From Streptomyces smaragdinus (lineage in GTDB: Bacteria; Actinomycetota; Actinomycetes; Streptomycetales; Streptomycetaceae), in the NCBI RefSeq assembly GCF_009604385.1, contig NZ_WEGJ01000036.1, forward strand, positions 1 to 64,000: DNA of 64,000 nucleotides, given 5' to 3'. Both the position numbers and the translations under genes were made by a program. Within the stretch, counting starts at the first letter, position 1, and each line of letters begins with the position of its first letter. This document shows, piece by piece, positions 57,699 through 64,000 of this stretch. Under the pieces are notes generated by a model that made no database searches, was not told the origin of the DNA, and saw only the letters and a list, made by a program, of their open reading frames with translations.

Positions 57699-59372
57699 TC
57701 ACCCTCCGTAGTCCTTGCCAAGGACCACGGTGATGTCCGCGCCCGCCGATCCGGCGCCCTTCTTGACCGACTTCGCGCTCAGCCCCAGCGTCTTGGCCAC
57801 CTCCGCCGCCTGATCGGCCCGGGAGGCGTCCGCGTACAGCACCTGGGAGGCGTCGACGGCCTTGGCCGCGTTGGTCGCGCCGGTGAAGTTGTAGCCCCCG
57901 TTGACCAGGGCGACCTGGGCGTTCTGCGCCTTGGCCTGGTCCCCGCTGGCGTTCTTCACGGCGACCTTCGCGGTGGCGCTCGGGTCGGCGTTCTTCACGG
58001 TGCCGCCGAGGACGTCCTTCACGATCTTCGAGGAGGCCTGCTCGTCCAGGGTGCCGTCCTGCCGCACGGGCAGCGTCTGCGTCGTGTAGTCGCCGTCCTT
58101 CGCCCGGGTGGACAGGGCGGCCAGCGAGGCGGCCAGCTCGCCCTCGCTGAGCGAGGGGTCGGGGATGGCGCCCATCGACTTCACGATCTGCGTCACGGTC
58201 TCCTTGTCGGAGGGCAGCTTGCCGAGCAGCGCCTGCAGCACCGTGCCGAACCGCTCCAGGGAGGCGTTCGGGTCCTCGCCCTTGGCCCGGAAGGTCGCGT
58301 ACGCGGCGGCCGCGGCGCCGTTCATGTCGACGTTCGCGCCCTTGGTCACCAGGGGCTTGTCGTTCTTCTTCTTGCCCGGGACGGTGGCCGTGGCCTCCTT
58401 CACGGTGATGCCGCCGACGCCCTCGACCAGGAGCTCGAGGAACGGGGCGTCGAGCCGCCAGGTGCCCTTGATCTCGGAGCCGAGCACCGAGTCGATCGCG
58501 TCCCGGGTGGATCCGGCCGCCGCGTCCTCGACGGACTTGGCCAGCGTCGTGGCGCCGCCGTCGTCGGTGGTGACGGCCATGTTGCCGGGCAGCAGGACCG
58601 TGCTGCCCTGGCCGGTGGTCTCGTTGTCGACCAGCAGCGCCGTGGCGCTGTCGGTGCTGCGCAGCGGCTTGAGGTGGACGACGATCACGTCGCGCTTGTC
58701 GCCGGCGGAAGGGCCGGAGTCACCGGCGGGACCCGAGAGGAAGGGCAGCTTGTCCGCGTACCAGAGGTAGCCGGTGCTGCCGAGGAGGGCGACGCAGATC
58801 AGGATGATCAGCAGCGAGCGGCGGTTCTTGCCGCGCCGCTTGGCCTCCTCGCGCCGCTCGGTGCGGCTCTCGGTGAACTTCAGCCAGTCGATCGCGTCCT
58901 CGGCCTGCTCCGTCTCCTCCTCGACGAACGAGAACTGCTCGGTGTGGTACTCGCGCTCCGGCGGGGCGGCCTGCTGCGGGACGGTCCACTCGCCGGTGGA
59001 GGTGGTCGTCGACGGGCCGTACGGGTCGTAGCCGGGCTGGGGCTGGGGCTGGTCGTACCCGGGGGCCGGTGGCTGGGCGTACCCCTGCTGCTGCGGATAG
59101 GGCTCCTGGTACGCGGGCTGCTGGCCCGTCCCGTACGGGTCGTAGCCGTAGCCCTGGTCCTGCTGGGGCGGGGCGCCGCCGTACGTCTGGTGGGAGTAGG
59201 GGTCGTACGCGGGCTGCCGGCCCGTTCCGTACGGGTCGTAGCCCTGTTGTCCCTGCTGTTGCGGGACCTGCTGCTGGTATGGGTCCTGGCCGCCGTAGGG
59301 GTCCCGTCCGTAGGGATCGCGCCCTTCCGGTCCCTGCGCCTCGTAGCGCCGCCCGGAATATGCGTCGTTCAC
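57699..59372 (-). CDS. LytR_C / LCP-like envelope protein
   Basis: A 557-aa protein. The start is GTG at 59372 with GGAAGGGG upstream. Residues 1-135 are a Pro/Gln/Tyr/Gly-rich cytoplasmic tail (DPYGTG repeats), one helix at 186-205, then an outer LCP-like domain (DVIVVHLKPLRSTDSATALLV ... ASLERFGTVLQALLGKL), and a C-terminal LytR_C domain (VALVNGGYNFTGATNAAKAVD ... AGADITVVLGKDYGG). The usual LCP catalytic GxDSR and R-D-T motifs are not seen, so it may be non-catalytic. It lies between nadD and rsfS. Confidence 0.88.
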   Translation of the reverse strand: MNDAYSGRRYEAQGPEGRDPYGRDPYGGQDPYQQQVPQQQGQQGYDPYGTGRQPAYDPYSHQTYGGAPPQQDQGYGYDPYGTGQQPAYQEPYPQQQGYAQPPAPGYDQPQPQPGYDPYGPSTTTSTGEWTVPQQAAPPEREYHTEQFSFVEEETEQAEDAIDWLKFTESRTERREEAKRRGKNRRSLLIILICVALLGSTGYLWYADKLPFLSGPAGDSGPSAGDKRDVIVVHLKPLRSTDSATALLVDNETTGQGSTVLLPGNMAVTTDDGGATTLAKSVEDAAAGSTRDAIDSVLGSEIKGTWRLDAPFLELLVEGVGGITVKEATATVPGKKKNDKPLVTKGANVDMNGAAAAAYATFRAKGEDPNASLERFGTVLQALLGKLPSDKETVTQIVKSMGAIPDPSLSEGELAASLAALSTRAKDGDYTTQTLPVRQDGTLDEQASSKIVKDVLGGTVKNADPSATAKVAVKNASGDQAKAQNAQVALVNGGYNFTGATNAAKAVDASQVLYADASRADQAAEVAKTLGLSAKSVKKGAGSAGADITVVLGKDYGG

Positions 59373-59465
59373 CGGTGCCCCTTCCGTGGTGGGCCTGAAG
59401 TCCTGGGAGGCCCATCTGTCCCCGCTTGTATCCCCCGACTCCCCCCGCTACCCGCATCCTGCTCT

Positions 59466-60071
59466 TTAAACGGGGGTCCGGTAAAGGTTTCGCTTATTGA
59501 TGTACTGCACGACGCCGTCCGGGACCAAATACCAGACGGGTGCGTCGTGGCCGACGCGATTCCGGCAATCCGTGGACGAAATGGCCAGCGCGGGCACCTC
59601 GACCAGGGACACGCCGCCCTGGGGAAGTCCCTGGTCGGACAGGGTGTGACCGGGCCTGGTGACACCCACGAAGTGCGCCAGGGCGAACAGCTCCTCCGCG
59701 TCCCGCCAGGTCAGGATCTGGGCCAGGGCGTCGGCTCCGGTGATGAAGAAGAGGTCCGCCTCCGGGTTCAGCTCGCGCAGCTCACGCAGGGTGTCGATGG
59801 TGTACGTGACACCGCCCCGGTCGATGTCGATCCGGCTGACGGAGAACATCGGGTTGGAGGCGGTGGCGATCACCGTCATCAGATAGCGGTCCTCGGCGGG
59901 CGTCACCGCGCGGTGGGACTTCTGCCACGGCTGGCCCGTGGGTACGAAGATCACCTCGTCGAGGTGGAAACGGTGGGCGACCTCACTGGCCGCCACCAGG
60001 TGACCGTGATGGACGGGATCGAACGTCCCGCCCATCACTCCCAGGCGTCTTCTGTCCGCCCGGTCAGTCAC
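59466..60071 (-). CDS. nadD: Nicotinate-nucleotide adenylyltransferase
   Basis: A 201-aa enzyme that makes deamido-NAD. GTG at 60071 (VTDRADRRRLGVMGGTFDPVHHGHL) contains the HxGH motif; the second signature is ISSTDCRNRVG. A shorter start at the Met of MGGTFDP is possible. Its start overlaps the stop of the 57-aa gene upstream by 8 nt, so the two are translationally coupled. Next gene is 93 bp downstream. Confidence 0.95.
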   Translation of the reverse strand: MTDRADRRRLGVMGGTFDPVHHGHLVAASEVAHRFHLDEVIFVPTGQPWQKSHRAVTPAEDRYLMTVIATASNPMFSVSRIDIDRGGVTYTIDTLRELRELNPEADLFFITGADALAQILTWRDAEELFALAHFVGVTRPGHTLSDQGLPQGGVSLVEVPALAISSTDCRNRVGHDAPVWYLVPDGVVQYINKRNLYRTPV

Positions 60072-60237
60072 GGTTGAAGCGCGTGGTGATCCACAGCAGC
60101 AGAAGCAGTGCCGCCAGCGCGCCGCCGCCGACGGCGAACGGCTGCAGGCTGTCGTGGCCGCCGGACTCGCCGCCGGAGCCTTCGGCGGCCGACGCGAGGG
60201 TGACGGCGAGGTGGTGGGCGGAGGAGAGAGCACTCAT
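60064..60237 (-). CDS. 57-aa small membrane protein overlapping nadD
   Basis: ATG at 60237 opens a 57-aa frame: MSALSSAHHLAVTLASAAEG, a Gly/Ser/Asp stretch, then FAVGGGALAALLLLLWITTRF and NRD at the stop. It is one predicted helix with a short cytoplasmic end. The stop overlaps the nadD GTG. No Shine-Dalgarno is obvious. Small proteins of this form sit next to nadD in other Streptomyces, from memory. Function unknown. Confidence 0.75.
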   Translation of the reverse strand: MSALSSAHHLAVTLASAAEGSGGESGGHDSLQPFAVGGGALAALLLLLWITTRFNRD

Positions 60238-60437
60238 CGTCAGCGGGACCTATCCGGGTAGTCGGGGCCGGGCATACCTGTGAGCGTCATCGTATGCGGC
60301 CCGCTCCGGGGGGCCGACCCGGGCCTCCGCCATCCGGGGTGCGGGAACCGGCCGGAGGCCCGCACGCGTTGTTCCGTTGTGCGCATACGCTGGGTGCGGC
60401 AGTGCACTCGGGGGCGGCAACGGAGGGGAAAGCACCG

Positions 60438-61532
60438 ATGAGCGAGACGCACGAGACCGCACCGGCCCGTGACCGCAGGAGATTCCCCGGGATCTCCTCC
60501 CGGGCGTACGAACATCCCGCCGACCGGTCCGCGCTGGTCACCCTGCGCAAGCTGACCGGTTTCGACACCGTCTTCAAGACCCTGAGCGGACTGATCCCGG
60601 AGCGTTCGCTGCGCCTGCTGTTCCTCTCGGACTCCGTCCGGGTGGGCGACGACCAGTTCCCGCACCTCAACGTCATGCTGCGCGACGCGTGTTACATCCT
60701 GGACCTGGAGAAGGTCCCGCCGATGTACGTCACGCAGGACCCGCACCCGAACGCCATGTGCATCGGCCTCGACGCCCCGATCATCGTCGTCACGACGGCG
60801 CTGGTCGAGCTGCTCGACGAGGAGGAGATGCGCGCCGTCATCGGCCACGAGGTGGGGCACGCCCTGTCCGGGCACGCGGTCTACCGGACGATCCTGCTGT
60901 TCCTCACCAAGCTGGCGCTGGCGGTGGCCTGGATCCCGCTGGGGGCCCTCGCCATCCGCGCGATCGTGGCGGCGCTGATGGAGTGGTTCCGCAAGTCGGA
61001 GCTCTCCGCCGACCGGGCCGGGCTGCTGGTCGGGCAGGATCTGCGGGCCTCGATGCGCGGGCTGATGAAGCTGGCGGGGGGCAATCATCTGCACGAGATG
61101 AACGTGGACTCGTTCCTCAAGCAGGCCGAGGAGTACGAGGAGGGCGGCGATCTGCGCGACTCCGTGCTGAAGATCCTCACGGTCTGGCAGCGCACCCACC
61201 CGTTCACCACGGTGCGGGCGGCCCAGCTGAAGCGGTGGTCGGAGAGCCGGGACTACCAGCGGATCATGGACGGCCACTACCCGCGCCGGGACGAGGACGC
61301 CGAGGCGAAGGTGTCGGACGCGTACGCCGACGCGGCGACGCACTACTCGACGTCGGCGAAGGAGAGCAAGGACCCGCTGATGGGCCTGGTCCGCGACATA
61401 GCGGGCGGCGCCGGGGATCTGGGCGGGCGGCTGCGGAACACGTTCCGGGGCAACGGGGGATCGAACGGGGGGTCCAACGGAGGTTCGGACGGCGGGGACG
61501 CCACTCCGGGGCCGCGGGAGCCGCAGGACTGA
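60438..61532 (+). CDS. M48-family zinc metalloprotease
   Basis: A 364-aa protein. ATG at 60438 has GGAGGGGAAAG upstream. Zinc site IGHEVGHALSGH (near residue 140) and the third ligand region SELSADRAGLL match HtpX/M48. One or two hydrophobic segments (ILLFLTKLALAVAWIPLGALAIRAIVAALM) follow. The C-terminus is Gly/Asn/Ser-rich (NGGSNGG). Streptomyces also has secreted M48 forms, but this one lacks a signal peptide. Divergent from the nadD operon. Confidence 0.92.
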   Translation: MSETHETAPARDRRRFPGISSRAYEHPADRSALVTLRKLTGFDTVFKTLSGLIPERSLRLLFLSDSVRVGDDQFPHLNVMLRDACYILDLEKVPPMYVTQDPHPNAMCIGLDAPIIVVTTALVELLDEEEMRAVIGHEVGHALSGHAVYRTILLFLTKLALAVAWIPLGALAIRAIVAALMEWFRKSELSADRAGLLVGQDLRASMRGLMKLAGGNHLHEMNVDSFLKQAEEYEEGGDLRDSVLKILTVWQRTHPFTTVRAAQLKRWSESRDYQRIMDGHYPRRDEDAEAKVSDAYADAATHYSTSAKESKDPLMGLVRDIAGGAGDLGGRLRNTFRGNGGSNGGSNGGSDGGDATPGPREPQD

Positions 61533-61570
61533 GGTCTCACGGGTTTTACGGCCGTTACGGCTCCACGGCT

Positions 61571-62662
61571 CTACGGCCGAGGCAGGTACGGCAGGGCGCC
61601 GGGCGCGAGGGTGCCGCACACCGCGGCGCTCTTCTGCCCGCCCCTGGCGTACGGGTCCGTCCCCGTGGCGCCGTCGCCCCGCTCGCCGGCCAGTAAGGGC
61701 TGCAGATGGTCCGCCTGGTCGGCCGAGCACGCCAGCGGGCCGGCGGTCAGCAGGGTCTCCGTGAGCTGCAGCTGGTTGGCGTCCAGATCGGCGCGGTCGA
61801 ACCGCATCCGCACCACCCGGTGCACGGTGAACAGCGACGCCCGCTCGTCGGCCGGGACGCCCCGGGAGGCCGCCGGGCCGGCCCGGCGCAGCGCGTACAC
61901 CACGGTGTGGTCGGCCGTGACCTCCAGATGGGCGGCGTCGGACTCGCCGTAGCTGATCGTCCCCTCGACGCGTACGCCCTGGCCGGCGAGCTCCACCCGG
62001 CGCGGGTCGAAGCGCACCATCCACGCCGTCGCCGCGTGCCGGCCGTCGTCCACCGGGCGGTGGACGCTGCTGTCGAACTGGCCCAGCAGATCGGGGTCGA
62101 GCTGCAGCCGCACGCTGCGCACGTCGCTGCCGGTGAGCACGCTGGGCACCACGGTCGAGGCCCGCAGATACTCCTGGGCCACGGTGAGGGCGTCCATCAC
62201 CTGACCCTCGTCGAAGTGCCCGGTGGCCTTGGCCCGCGGCAGGATGTAGCCCGCGCCGCCGATGCCGAAGTCCGCGGCGGCGGTCGCCGCGAAGAGGTCC
62301 GCCGCCCGGCCGCCGGGGACCGGCTCGGTGACGGTGAGCGGGATGATCCGGCTGCGCAGCGCGTCGGCGGGCGGCTGGCTCGTCTCCTGGTACGGATGGC
62401 GGACGCCCAGATAGACCGCCGTACCGAAGGCCACGGCGATCAGCAGCACCAGGAGCAGGGCCTGGCGGGGCGCGGAGCCGACGGCGGTCCGGCGGCGGCG
62501 GACGGCCGGCGCGTGGTCGCCGAGCCGCTCCTGGGCGGAGAACTCCTCGAGGCGTGCGGCAGCGACGAACGACTCGTCGAACACGACGGATCGGAATTCG
62601 TCGTCACCGCCCCCCGGGACGCCCTCGGGTGTCCCCTCAGGAGGGTTTCCACGCCCGGTCAT
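61571..62662 (-). CDS. Single-pass membrane protein, DDEFRSVVFDESF type
   Basis: A 363-aa protein. The cytoplasmic N-terminus has DDEFRSVVFDESFVAAARLEEFSAQERL, then basic RRRRTAVGSAPRQ, one helix (ALLLVLLIAVAFGTAVYLGV) and a large outer domain with FAATAAADFGIGGAGYILPRAKATGHFDEGQVMDAL, ADHTVVYALRRA and Cys near the C-terminus (LACSADQADHL, AVCGTL). ATG at 62662; TACCCT-N6 upstream, with TTTACA 16 nt before. Related to 62750-63238. I do not recognise a function; a link to the cell wall machinery is possible by locus. Confidence 0.78.
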   Translation of the reverse strand: MTGRGNPPEGTPEGVPGGGDDEFRSVVFDESFVAAARLEEFSAQERLGDHAPAVRRRRTAVGSAPRQALLLVLLIAVAFGTAVYLGVRHPYQETSQPPADALRSRIIPLTVTEPVPGGRAADLFAATAAADFGIGGAGYILPRAKATGHFDEGQVMDALTVAQEYLRASTVVPSVLTGSDVRSVRLQLDPDLLGQFDSSVHRPVDDGRHAATAWMVRFDPRRVELAGQGVRVEGTISYGESDAAHLEVTADHTVVYALRRAGPAASRGVPADERASLFTVHRVVRMRFDRADLDANQLQLTETLLTAGPLACSADQADHLQPLLAGERGDGATGTDPYARGGQKSAAVCGTLAPGALPYLPRP

Positions 62663-62668
62663 ATAAGG

Positions 62669-62674
62669 AGGGTA
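62669..62674 (-). promoter_or_regulatory. -10-like TACCCT with -35-like TTTACA, leaderless
   Basis: Reverse strand TACCCT, 6 nt, then the ATG at 62662. TTTACA (62691-62696) is 16 nt further upstream. The best -35/-10 pair seen in this window. Confidence 0.55.
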
Positions 62675-62749
62675 GGCCCGGCGGCCGACTTGTAAACGCT
62701 GGCGTCAGCGACAACTTCGGCCGTTTGCGCACGCCGCGCGGACGCCGCG

Positions 62750-63238
62750 TCAGCGGGGCGGAACGGACCCGTCGGGCGCCACGGACTCGGCGGACCGGGA
62801 GCTGGCGGGGCCGCCGGGGGCCGGGGCCTCGTCCCGGGCGGCGGAGCCGGTGCGGTAGACGGCGGTGAACGCCAGGGCGACGATCCCGACGCCCATCACG
62901 ACGGCGAGCAGCAGGGCCACCGGCCGCTGCCAGTGCGTCCCGCGGTACGGGCCGAGCCGGCCGCCGTAGGGTCCGTACGGGCCGTACTCCTCGTCCGGGT
63001 CGTCGTGGTCGGGGTCGTCCCCGTACCGGCCCTCCTCGAGGGTCCGCTCGGCCTCGGCGCGGGCCTCGGCCGCCGCCACCATGCGCTCCACGGCCGTCGG
63101 CTCGTGCACCACCGCCGCGCGGACGAAGTCCTCGTCGAGGACCACGGAGGCGAAGTCGTCGTCCGCGCCCCCGCGGTGATACCCGTCGGGCTCGTCGCCG
63201 TCCGGGAAGAACGGCCTGCCCCCCACGTCATCCGGCAC
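62750..63238 (-). CDS. Single-pass membrane protein, DDDFASVVLDEDF type
   Basis: A 162-aa protein. The start is GTG at 63238, with no ribosome-binding site but TACCCT 6 nt upstream. The N-terminus has DDDFASVVLDEDFVRAAVVHEPTAVERMVAAAEARAEAERTL, like 61571-62662. Then an acidic, Tyr/Gly-rich linker (EEYGPYGPYGGRLGPYRG), one helix (RPVALLLAVVMGVGIVALAFTAVY) and a short Pro/Ser-rich outer tail. Probably a truncated paralogue of its neighbour, which follows by 87 bp. Function unknown. Confidence 0.78.
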   Translation of the reverse strand: MPDDVGGRPFFPDGDEPDGYHRGGADDDFASVVLDEDFVRAAVVHEPTAVERMVAAAEARAEAERTLEEGRYGDDPDHDDPDEEYGPYGPYGGRLGPYRGTHWQRPVALLLAVVMGVGIVALAFTAVYRTGSAARDEAPAPGGPASSRSAESVAPDGSVPPR

Positions 63239-63244
63239 AGGAAA

Positions 63245-63250
63245 AGGGTA
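63245..63250 (-). promoter_or_regulatory. -10-like TACCCT, leaderless
   Basis: TACCCT, 6 nt, then the GTG at 63238. Same hexamer and spacing as at 62669. Confidence 0.5.
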
Positions 63251-63298
63251 AACCGCATCCGCTGGTTTGGGCAGGGTGCGCCGGGAAGCGACGATTTG

Positions 63299-64000
63299 TC
63301 AGGAGCGGGACTGCGTCGCCCGCTCGAGCGATACGGGGCGGGCGTGCGTCGTACAGCCGACCAGGGGGTCGTCCAGGGTGCGCAGTGCGTCCAGCCGGGT
63401 GTGCGACTCGGCGTCCGCCGGTACGTACACCACGATCCGCGACTCCGGGCTGCCGGCCACCGTCAGGGACTGCGAGGTGCAGTGCAGGTTCCCCACGGAG
63501 GCGTGCTGGATGACCTTGACCCGCTCGCCCGGTGGAGCGACGTCGCCGCTCGCCCACAGCTCCGCGAACCACTCGCTGGCCGCGCACAGCCGGCGTATGA
63601 AGCCCTCCCAGCGCGGCTCGCCCACATGCCGGCCGTACGCCCCGCGGAACGTGGCCACCAGCATCGGCAGCTCCGTATCGCGGTTGACCATGCAGCAGCA
63701 GCAGGGGCGGGCGGTGAACAGGGCCCACAGCACATTGCGCTCGGCGGGTGGGGCGGCGTCCACCGCCGGGAAGAGCCTGCGGTACATCGCGTTCGTCGCC
63801 AGCACGTCGTAGCCCGAGTTGTAGACCGCTGCCGGAAGGGTCCGCAGATCGTCGATGACCCGCTGGATCTCGGGTGTCACCGAGTCCGCGTGCCCCTCGG
63901 GCCCGGGGGCGAACGCCACCCCCGCCAGGTCGTAGAGATGCTCCCGCTCCGCCGGGTCCAGCCGCAGCGTCCGCGCCACTGCGTCCAGCACCTGCGGGCT
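63299..64000 (-). CDS. MmyB-like transcriptional regulator, 3' part only
   Basis: Reading from the right edge, 233 residues remain: ...SPQVLDAVARTLRLDPAEREHLYDLAGV, then a ligand-binding domain with PAAVYNSGYDVLATNAMYRRLFP, FRGAYGRHVGEPRWEGFIRRLCAASEWFAELWASGDV and RIVVYVPADAESHTRLDALRTL. This matches the C-terminal MmyB-like domain of a helix-turn-helix regulator found in Streptomyces. The HTH part lies outside the window. Four consecutive Cys (ARPCCCCMVN) are unusual. The 60 bp to the next gene hold only a short gap. Confidence 0.85.
   Translation of the reverse strand, partial: SPQVLDAVARTLRLDPAEREHLYDLAGVAFAPGPEGHADSVTPEIQRVIDDLRTLPAAVYNSGYDVLATNAMYRRLFPAVDAAPPAERNVLWALFTARPCCCCMVNRDTELPMLVATFRGAYGRHVGEPRWEGFIRRLCAASEWFAELWASGDVAPPGERVKVIQHASVGNLHCTSQSLTVAGSPESRIVVYVPADAESHTRLDALRTLDDPLVGCTTHARPVSLERATQSRS

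Noticed and set aside
59466..60071. ISSTDCR in NadD, differing from the more common ISSTxIR motif
   Set aside because: The Cys form is usual in actinobacterial NadD, to my memory, so it is not unusual here.

Overview
This is a high-GC actinobacterial chromosome segment, almost certainly Streptomyces. GC is very high at third codon positions, GTG starts are frequent, and no in-frame TTA codon was noticed on reading (not an exhaustive count). The gene order is the conserved Streptomyces core block tig-clpP1-clpP2-clpX / valS-folC-ndk / mreBCD-pbp2-rodA / rne-rplU-rpmA-obg / proB-proA / nadD-rsfS. No integrase, transposase, phage gene, CRISPR array or rRNA was found.

Layout. 1-2.2 kb is a small accessory patch: a SUKH-like gene entering from the left edge, an unrecognised gene overlapping a SUKH-4-like immunity gene, and an HExxH protein. 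2.2-4.1 kb holds a divergent HxlR regulator/NAD(P) oxidoreductase pair and a membrane protein. tRNA-Gly and tRNA-Pro follow, then trigger factor and the Clp protease genes (4.8-9.4 kb). Three tandem paralogous membrane-anchored proteins (9.5-12.4 kb) separate clpX from valS. valS, an acyltransferase, folC, a DUF4233-like gene and ndk lead into the elongation/spore-wall operon mreBCD-pbp2-rodA (19.1-25.4 kb). 25.4-34.9 kb mixes a DoxX protein, a CYTH-CHAD protein and two halves of a radical-SAM pair (TIGR03960-like and DUF2344-like). Four accessory genes separate those halves, among them a restriction-endonuclease/TerD fusion and a membrane protein built on a 12-residue tandem repeat. rne (35.2-38.9 kb) is followed by an envelope-polymer region (39-53.6 kb): three large GT2 + CDP-glycerol-phosphotransferase-like proteins and an epimerase, interleaved with rplU-rpmA-obg, an acyltransferase and proB. 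proA, a GNAT acetyltransferase and tRNA-Ala follow. A leftward operon (57-msmall protein-nadD-LytR-like-rsfS-phosphatase) spans 60.2-56.5 kb. The right end has an M48 protease, two related single-pass membrane proteins with identical start-proximal promoters, and a partial MmyB-like regulator.

How the genes work together. The core is protein quality control (trigger factor, ClpXP1P2), translation and ribosome maintenance (valS, L21, L27, Obg, RsfS, RNase E/G), the lateral and spore wall machinery (MreBCD, PBP2, RodA) and probable wall-polymer enzymes (TagF-like proteins, LytR-like protein, acyltransferases).

The most unusual feature is a 140-bp duplication/insertion at the mreD-pbp2 junction. 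It repeats the first 27 nt of pbp2. The original start, with its good ribosome-binding site, now opens a 47-codon leader ORF whose TGA overlaps the GTG of the restored pbp2 start. Other points of note are a perfect 14-bp CebR-type palindrome before the GNAT gene, a ClgR-type box before clpP1, at least eight genes with a -10-like hexamer 6-7 nt from the start codon (a leaderless arrangement), and a DUF2344 gene with no usable start other than CTG.
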